A stretch of 64,000 bases of DNA from Corythucha ciliata. Lineage: Eukaryota > Arthropoda > Insecta > Hemiptera > Tingidae. Positions within the stretch are counted from its first letter, which is position 1; every line of letters starts with the position of its first letter. Location of the stretch: positions 11,780,001-11,844,000 of the forward strand of contig CM075941.1 in assembly GCA_038030265.1 (NCBI GenBank). Reading direction: 5' to 3'. The position numbers and the translations under genes are program-made. Of the stretch, positions 57,721 to 64,000 are shown one piece after another. The notes under the pieces were generated by a model. That model was given only the letters and a program-made list of their open reading frames with translations, did not search any database and had not been told where the DNA came from.

Positions 57721-58429
57721 TCAACAGAAGTGCCTCAACATTGTAAAAATTAAGCCGAGTGTAGGTAACTCCTGAACGATTATTTTGTAATTATTCTTAT
57801 TCCAAGCCGGCCCCCCCCCCCCATGGGTCGGGACCCCTAGGCGGTCGCCTACCCTGCCTACCCCCTAAAAACGGCCCTGGAAATGATTCTCCTTATATCA
57901 CAGAACAAGAATTATAATTCAGTTTGCTGTTTACCATTAAACCCATTTACACTCGATCATCGAAGGGATGGGAGTGGGAGTGTTAAGTGGGTGGGGCCCT
58001 GAAAAAGTCTGTTAAATGAAGCTCAGGAATTTCCAACAGAATCCCCTGGAAATTCTTTAAGCGTCAAAGCGTGGCTTAGGCGTTGAGCGTGTGTGGACAG
58101 CTGGGGGGGCATCCACGGAACGTTAACGTACGCAAATACTTTTAAATTCTCACTCAATCGTTCCCCCTCCCTGGCTCACCAACTCCGCCATCCGGCAGTT
58201 ATTTTTCTATGTTCCGTGAAACTTCTTTCAACTAGTCGACACCGGTTTGCTGAACAATCGCGAGCAAGCGTTATGGTAAACCTGTTAACTAGCGTTTCTA
58301 GTATAGTGACAACGTCGAGAACCCGTCTTGCCAGGGCTTCAGCGTGGCCAAAAAAAGTGATTTTGAAATTTTCAAACGACTAGGGGGGGATGGGGCTCAA
58401 AAAGTTGGTAATGACAGTGACGAATAGTG

Positions 58430-58806
58430 ACGGCAAGAAATAAGCTCACTGAACATATTTTGGTCGGAAACGAGCGATTCAACCGTGACAGGAAAAATTG
58501 TCCAAGAGACTGTAGCACGCTCCATGTTGGTCCTAGAAAAATACTTTGAATACAAAAGATGTGGAGAATTCTATGTCCTACCTGTGTCGTATGGAAGATT
58601 TTCCTCTAAAGCTAATGTTTTCAGAGATATTTAGAAAAAAAATTCCGAAAAATCGCCGTTTTCGGGCTGCCAAAAGTTGTGCCGAGCGTTTTAGAATTTA
58701 CATTTTTTGTTCTCAAACACTCCTTACACATACTTACAAGATAAAAAAATAAAAAATGATACTGGACCTTTTGCAAGGTAAAATTCTAATTTGACTGGAC
58801 TACCAA
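58430..58806. repeat. Dispersed repeat, copy 2 (uninterrupted, inverted to 50.9-51.7 kb)
   Basis: Matches the reverse complement of 50905-51004 and about 51440-51650 but lacks the palindromic insert between them. It includes GGCTGCCAAAAGTTGTGCCG and AATGATACTGGACCTTTTGC. Confidence 0.8.
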
Positions 58807-59389
58807 TCATGCACAAAATTGCCAACTCCATAGGTATCATCTCAATCCAAAGATCACTCTCTCACTGCCTCTTTCTCTCTTTAGTTCTCCCTTACCCATA
58901 ACAGCCTTTTCAAGACAGAATTTCAGCAACAATGATTCAGGTTTTCTGTTTAAACTTGCTACAGTTTCGTATTCAGTTACAGGATGTAAGAAGAGGCGAT
59001 ATTCACGTTCAATACGAAAATATGAACTTTTACCTCAGTTCAAAGGGTGCAGATTATAGACCGAGAGCTGGCGACAGTCCCATTCAACCGGAAGAACATA
59101 GTCACAAAAGGTGTGCAAAATGATTGCTTATGACCTTCGATTAACGAGTCCGAGAGTCTGCCACGCCGCGCCGTATCTGGGGCCTAAGGATTTTATAGCT
59201 AATTAAATTCCTTAATTTGGGACATGAATTAAACCGGAATAACATAGTCCTGAAACTGGTCTCACTCGATAGGTTTTGTTAAGATAATAACAAATATGAT
59301 CGACTGCCGGCGCCTACTTAAGGCATGCAAAAAATCCGCGCAATCGGTAACTGAAGTACGCCACCCAGCGAAATTGCTTTAGTTGCAAA

Positions 59390-60390
59390 CAAATTTCCCG
59401 ATATTATAGCTGTTAATGAAATTGACAGTCTCCTCATAAAATTGACCATTTCCTCACAAAATTGAAAATGTCCTCATAAAATATACAATGTCCACATAAA
59501 TAGACAATTTACTCATAAAATTGACAATTTCCTCATATCCCTATAAAATTGTCAATTTCCTTATAAAATAGACAATTTTCCCATGCAATTTATTATTTCG
59601 TCACAAAATTTACAATTTCCTCATAAAAGTGACAGTTTCCTCTTAAAATTGACAATTTCCTCATAAAACTGACCATTTCGTCGTATAATTGTTAATTTCC
59701 TCATAAAACAGACAATTTCCCCATAAAATGCATTATTTCCTCGTAAAATTGGCAAGTTCCTCATAAAATTGATAATTTCGACAGGATCACCAATTACTGT
59801 ATTAACAATAATCACCAAAAGGGCAATCGCCCATCGAGTCATCGAGGACCAAATTAATAAATTCCCAGGACCAAAAATAAAACTATTGTAGATAAGTTAC
59901 AATTTCCTCATAAAATTGTCAAATTGACAATTTCTGCTTCAAATTGACAAGTTTTTAATTAAATTGACAATGCGCTAGTAAAAATGACGATTTCCTCGTG
60001 AAATTGACAATTTCGTCCTAAAATTAACGATTCCTAGAAAATTTACGACTTTCTCTTGAAATTAACAACAATTTCCAATTCGAACTAACAATTTCCTTCC
60101 AAAATTGGAAATTCATTCAAAAAGGGCAATTTTCTCATTATATTGACCTCATACAATATGTCATTTTCTTCATAAAGTTGACTATTTCCTTATTAAACTG
60201 ATGATGTACTCATCAAATTGACACTTTTTAGACTGCAAATTTCCTCTTATAATCAACCATTATGCTCATAAGCTTAAGATGTCTTATAAAAATGGAAGTT
60301 TTCTCATAAAACAGATAATTTCGTAGTGATATTTACAATTTTTTCGTGAAACCGACAAGTTTTTTCATAAAATAGACAACATGTAACCAT
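59390..60390. repeat. 20-base minisatellite TTCCTCATAAAATTGACAAT
   Basis: About 45 imperfect copies run nearly head to tail, best preserved at 59420-59790 and decaying towards 60390; the run is interrupted by unrelated sequence at about 59780-59890. Apparent frames inside are repeat by-products. Confidence 0.9.
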
Positions 60391-60526
60391 AACATAGCTC
60401 TTGGTGAAGCATTTCTCATATTTGACGCGGTATTTCACGTGAATTTTTGCCTTGAATTTGGCGATTCACGTGAGTATTTGCCTGGATGTTGCGTTTTGCC
60501 AGCCGCGGGGAATTTTTCGTGGTTTA

Positions 60527-60727
60527 AGGTCGATTCACACACATCAGTGCTGTGAACGCGATGTGCCCCGTCCGGCAAATAAAATATTATTCTCAATGGA
60601 AATTGAAGGGTCACGTCCCTGACACGTGCCGGATATGTGTGAACGAGCCTCACAATTCCCATGTGAGAGTAATATTTTACTTGTCGGACGTGTCCCGTAT
60701 ACGGCACTGATGTGTGTGAATAGACCT
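60527..60727. mobile_element. MITE with ~78-base terminal inverted repeats and TTA duplication
   Basis: The element starts AGGTCGATTCACACACATC and ends GATGTGTGTGAATAGACCT. The arms pair for about 78 bases each, through CCGTCCGGCAAATAAAATAT against ATATTTTACTTGTCGGACG. TTA lies directly outside both ends (60524-60526 and 60728-60730), consistent with PIF/Harbinger-type insertion. No coding capacity. Confidence 0.88.
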
Positions 60728-61039
60728 TTACTCTTTGTGCCGTGGCCTTTCGAAAGAGTTTTTTCCTCACAATGTGACGTTTCGCTTTAAAGTTTAAGTT
60801 TTTGCATCACCTTTTGCATAAATTTTGCCCTTGACGTGGTGGCATTCAACGTCAATTTTCGCCTCAGTGAGGCCATTCGCGGGAGTTTTCCCCTTACAAA
60901 TAACTTGGCATGTCGCATCTCTCGAGAGCCTCTGACCCTCGGACCTCTGAGAAAGTGAGCCTTAAAATTAGAGGTGATCACCCCTCCTCGATGGGATTTT
61001 GGAGAAGGCTTTGATGATTTTTTTTTTTTTTGCGCAAGT

Positions 61040-61102
61040 GATCTCGACTCCATGGGAGGGGCCATGGCCCCAGTGGCCCCTCTCTTGAATCCGCCACTGA
61101 AA
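61040..61102. repeat. Dispersed transposon-end repeat, inverted copy
   Basis: GGGGCCATGGCCCC followed by TTGAATCCGCCACTG is the inverse of the segment at 27801-27845. It is probably the right terminus of an element whose left end I could not find. Confidence 0.6.
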
Positions 61103-61339
61103 TCGGAAGGACGGAAGGCAGAAAAACTAGTGGAGGGGTTGGCGGAGTCGGTAAGAGAGTTCACATGAAGCTTTCTCCATGTTGGATGGAATCAAAACCT
61201 TCCTACTGAAAGCCCCTGTGATCTGAAACCTCTCACATCTTGTTGATGGTGTTTTCTTACTCAATTTTCATTGAAATTGGAAGTCATTATTATTTTAAGC
61301 TTCAACAGTTCAACGACGCACGAAATAAACATGGAACCT

Positions 61340-61916
61340 CTGCTAACGGTTATCAACTATCGACATTCCTGTCCCCTGTGCTTTTTCTTTCTTCCGCCGA
61401 CCGCTGTCCGTCCCTTCCGACAACACGGGGCGGCCAACCTGTCCCAACCCCGTGTCGGACTAGGTCCGGGTGAGGGATTGACTTCCTCACGGGGCCTTGA
61501 TCCCCTATCGGGCGCGTCCCTCGGGTGGCGGATGAGGGATCCCTCAGCGTGGACGGTGCGAGCCGCCCAGGCTGAGGGGTGGTCCGGAATTAAATACGGA
61601 CCCGTGGACCAATCAAGGGTAAGGAGGCGTCCTGAGACCGGGACGAAAGATGGTGTGGCCTACCAGAACCTCTCCAGCTATTCGAGCGTTCCTAGTCCTT
61701 AAATCGCTCGTATTAACCTTTCCCCCTTCCTATTCATTCCCTCAAGGCTACGGTGTGCGGTCCGTGCCTAAGGCCTGCGTGGCGCAGAGGGTAAAGTGCG
61801 CCTTAAACGGACTACCAGGGTACCGGCCGACCCCCTGGTGTATTTAGGCTTACCATGGCATGCGGGGCTCTGCCGGCGGTGGACCACACTTTCCCTAGCT
61901 GCTCGTGGGATCGTTT
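61340..61916 (+). other. LINE 5' untranslated region
   Basis: Composition shifts abruptly to GC-rich here and stays so to the window end. Short palindromes such as GAGGGATTGACTTCCTC and GAGGGATCCCTC suggest a structured leader. A tRNA-like A-box phrase (GTGGCGCAGAGGGTAAAGTG) occurs at about 61780, without a convincing B box. The region precedes ORF1 and likely contains an internal promoter, as other LINEs do. Confidence 0.6.
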
Positions 61917-63038
61917 ATGGACCCTTGTTTAAGAAAACATTCAACAACGACTGAGGGGGGGGGGCGGGAGAACCCCCCCTCAGAAGGAACCCCCAAGGGC
62001 GCGGAAGTGCCCACGGGGGGTATGGCTGCACTGTCCGTGGAGACGACCGTCAGGGACGTTGAAATGGGCAGTCCAAAGGGGGGCAGTCCCTCGGGACAAA
62101 CCCCTCGGGCGGAGCTTCCTCGGTTGAGGCTCTCCGGAGCTCAAAGGAGGAAGCTGGCGAGGGAAAGGGCAGCCGCGGAAGGCATACCCGGAACCCCTCG
62201 GGATAAGTTCGGCTCGGCGGGGGCAGGTGCTGGGGGACACGCGGTGGGTGCTGGGACGTCTACGGATGCCCGGCAAGGCCACAGTGATGTGCACCCAAAA
62301 CCTGGATTGAGTGGGGAAACACCGCGCAAGCGGGGTAGGACCCCTCAATCTACGCCCTCGACGGGCGAACAGAAGAGGGCTCTAAAGAGGCCCAAGGAAG
62401 GGCAGGGAACCCGACCTAAGACACCCGCAGCTGGCGGGAATAAAGACTTTAGGGAGGCTCTTACCTCAACCAAGATGGCCATCGTCCCTGGGGAGTACCC
62501 TAGGGTCAGGCTGTCGGATGAGGAGGGCAGGAAGGTGCTTGGGGAGGTCCTGAAGGGCGTTTTTAAATGCCCTAAGGGGGAGGGCCCCAAGTTCTCAAAT
62601 AGCTACGCCAGCGGTGGGGTGGTATATGTGACGTGCGCTGATGGCGAGGCGAAAGCCTGGCTGGAAGCCCACGTCAAAGAAATGAAACCCTGGGACGGGG
62701 CTGACCTGCGAGTTGGACCTGCCCGGCAAGTGGTTCAGGTCACCAAGGCGGTCGTGTGGGTGCCCACAGACCTCATTGGGGAATCTGACCCAAGGAAACT
62801 CATCCCTCTTTTCGAGACCCAGAATAAGGGGCTCTCGACTGAGGGATGGCAATTGATCTCGAGTGCGGCGGACCCCAAGGGAGTGACGCTGGTACTCGGG
62901 ATCGGCAAGGACACTCTGAAGTGGCTGAAGGATAACGGGCAACCGTACTTCGCATTCCAGAGAGTCAACTTCAAGGTGGCGGGGAGTGCCTCCTCTTCTG
63001 ATGCTGCGGGTCATTCAGGTGAACCTGCAGCACAGTAG
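61917..63038 (+). CDS. LINE ORF1 protein (DUF4780-like)
   Basis: The first ATG in frame is at 61917 (TTTATGG); the frame is open four codons further but without an ATG. About 373 residues: a low-complexity Gly/Pro/basic N-terminal half (RLSGAQRRKLARERAAAEG, RKRGRTPQSTP), then a folded half from about residue 180 (MAIVPGEYPRVRLSDEEG, GGVVYVTCADGEAKAWLEAH, VVWVPTDL, GWQLISSAADPKGVTLVLGI). I associate the second half with the DUF4780-type domain of arthropod LINE ORF1 proteins, presumed to bind element RNA. No lesions are visible. It overlaps ORF2 by 38 bases in a different frame. Confidence 0.75.
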   Translation: MDPCLRKHSTTTEGGGRENPPSEGTPKGAEVPTGGMAALSVETTVRDVEMGSPKGGSPSGQTPRAELPRLRLSGAQRRKLARERAAAEGIPGTPRDKFGSAGAGAGGHAVGAGTSTDARQGHSDVHPKPGLSGETPRKRGRTPQSTPSTGEQKRALKRPKEGQGTRPKTPAAGGNKDFREALTSTKMAIVPGEYPRVRLSDEEGRKVLGEVLKGVFKCPKGEGPKFSNSYASGGVVYVTCADGEAKAWLEAHVKEMKPWDGADLRVGPARQVVQVTKAVVWVPTDLIGESDPRKLIPLFETQNKGLSTEGWQLISSAADPKGVTLVLGIGKDTLKWLKDNGQPYFAFQRVNFKVAGSASSSDAAGHSGEPAAQ

Positions 63039-64000
63039 GGTGGCATCCGCCACCCTCTGTCGGCTGCTTGCAGCAGGCAGCTACGATGTCGCCCTCATTC
63101 AGGAACCTTGGATCTCAAGGGGAAGAGTGGCGGGACTGAGCGGCATTGGAGGTGAGTTAATTTATTCTAGATTTGTCGATACTCCACGTGCATGCATCTA
63201 CGTTAGAGGCGGATTGAGAGCATTGACGGTTAACGAGTTCTGTTTCAGGGACATGGTAGCTGTCAGGCTGACCTACCAGGAGGGGGCCACGAGGGAGCAG
63301 CTTGTTGCGACCTCGGCGTACTTCCCTGGAGACAGCGATCAGGGCCCGCCACCGAGAGAGGTGATCAACCTGGTCGACGCCTGCAGGCGCAATGGCGAAC
63401 AACTGCTTATCGGTGTGGATGCCAACGCCCATCACTTGGCATGGGGCAGCACCAACACAAACTCCAGAGGTGAGTCCTTATTTGAGTACCTGGCAACTAG
63501 TGATTTATCCGTGTTGAACAGGGGCAATAAGCCCACCTTTGTAACATCAAGTAGGAGGGAGGTCCTCGACCTCACCCTCTCTACTTCCTTACTGGCCGGT
63601 AGGGTCAGGAACTGGAGTGTGTCCGAGGCTCCATCGTTCTCGGACCACAGGTATGTTATCATGGAAATCCGGGGGGTGGAGAGGATTCAAGAGACATACT
63701 ACAACCCTCGTAAGACGGACTGGGGTGGTTTCGCAGAGGAAGTGAATGGTAGGCTTAGTTTTGGGGGTGAACTGGACCTACGAGATGGTGACGATATTGA
63801 GGGGGCAGCACAGGAGTTGCAGGAGGTGCTGGTAACCTCGTATCAAGCAAATACTCCCCTGAGCTCGCGCTCATCGACCAGGAAGGTTCCCTGGTGGAAT
63901 GAGCAGCTCGAGGGGTTGAGAAAAGCATCGCGGAGGCTATTTAATCGGGCAGTCCGCGACGGGCAGTGGGAGGCCTATAGGGCCAAGCTGGCGGAGTATC
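63001..64000 (+). CDS. LINE ORF2, endonuclease part, cut by the window end
   Basis: ATG at 63001 opens a frame with no stop to base 64000 (333 codons). It starts MLRVIQVNLQHSRVASATL and continues DVALIQEPWI, then DANAHHLAWGS, RREVLDLTLS and FSDHRYVIMEI. These are the ordered motifs of the apurinic-type endonuclease (EEP family) of R1/Jockey-group LINEs (QEPW, DxNAHH, DLTL, SDH). A KVPWWNEQLEGLRKASRRLF linker follows and reverse transcriptase should lie beyond 64000. The start overlaps the last 38 bases of ORF1, a usual arrangement that implies reinitiation or recoding. The copy looks intact and may be young. Confidence 0.9.
   Translation, partial: MLRVIQVNLQHSRVASATLCRLLAAGSYDVALIQEPWISRGRVAGLSGIGGELIYSRFVDTPRACIYVRGGLRALTVNEFCFRDMVAVRLTYQEGATREQLVATSAYFPGDSDQGPPPREVINLVDACRRNGEQLLIGVDANAHHLAWGSTNTNSRGESLFEYLATSDLSVLNRGNKPTFVTSSRREVLDLTLSTSLLAGRVRNWSVSEAPSFSDHRYVIMEIRGVERIQETYYNPRKTDWGGFAEEVNGRLSFGGELDLRDGDDIEGAAQELQEVLVTSYQANTPLSSRSSTRKVPWWNEQLEGLRKASRRLFNRAVRDGQWEAYRAKLAEY

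Noticed and set aside
59390..60390. Possible CRISPR-like array
   Set aside because: Units run head to tail with no unique spacers, vary in sequence, and the genome is eukaryotic. It is a minisatellite.
61770..61850. tRNA gene
   Set aside because: An A-box-like phrase is present, but no B box, anticodon stem or acceptor stem can be drawn; it is more likely part of the LINE leader.

Overview
The window is eukaryotic, almost certainly arthropod and most likely insect DNA. It has a spliced GPCR gene with GT-AG introns and is otherwise dominated by transposable elements (TEs), minisatellites, fold-back elements and long poly-G/C tracts. A 500-base run of N at 46455-46954 shows it is a draft scaffold. 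I cannot fix the species from sequence alone.

The one clear host gene is an FMRFamide-receptor-type GPCR on the + strand. Its coding exons lie at 13855-14559 and 26102-26617, separated by an 11.5 kb phase-0 intron. The intron holds mostly antisense debris: a THAP-domain fragment, two I-type LINE pieces, a 30-bp minisatellite, a roughly 140-bp satellite carrying perfect TGACGTCA (CRE) palindromes, a LINE 5' end, an inverted-repeat element and a tyrosine-recombinase fragment. The end of the last exon is duplicated about 0.8 kb downstream.

Bases 1-13600 are repeat territory. Degenerate ~30-bp minisatellite families alternate with inverted-repeat elements. A 2.4 kb hAT-like element (5069-7474) has 15-bp terminal repeats and an 8-bp target duplication, and it carries a LINE tail plus a minisatellite block. 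Bases 27.3-35.4 kb are nested TE remains: a chimera joining a tyrosine-recombinase piece to a THAP piece in frame, a Gypsy integrase tail, a broken BEL/Pao element with one LTR, and a CR1/L2-like LINE tail.

Bases 35.4-38.7 kb hold a decayed but still intron-containing gene of a multicopy invertebrate family with a PIN-like region and a CXC cysteine-rich tail. Then come a 1.1 kb fold-back (about 39.9-41.0 kb) and an R1/Jockey-type LINE reverse transcriptase interrupted by a complete Gypsy/Mag-like element (41890-45856; LTRs, 5-bp target duplication, one open gag-pol frame). Bases 47-61 kb return to minisatellites and MITEs, several with readable target duplications. The right end (61.3-64 kb) enters an apparently intact LINE with ORF1 and an overlapping ORF2 that runs off the window.

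The best candidates for unusual biology are the in-frame recombinase-THAP chimera, the hAT-carried minisatellite, the intron CRE array, the duplicated GPCR tail and the PIN/CXC gene family.
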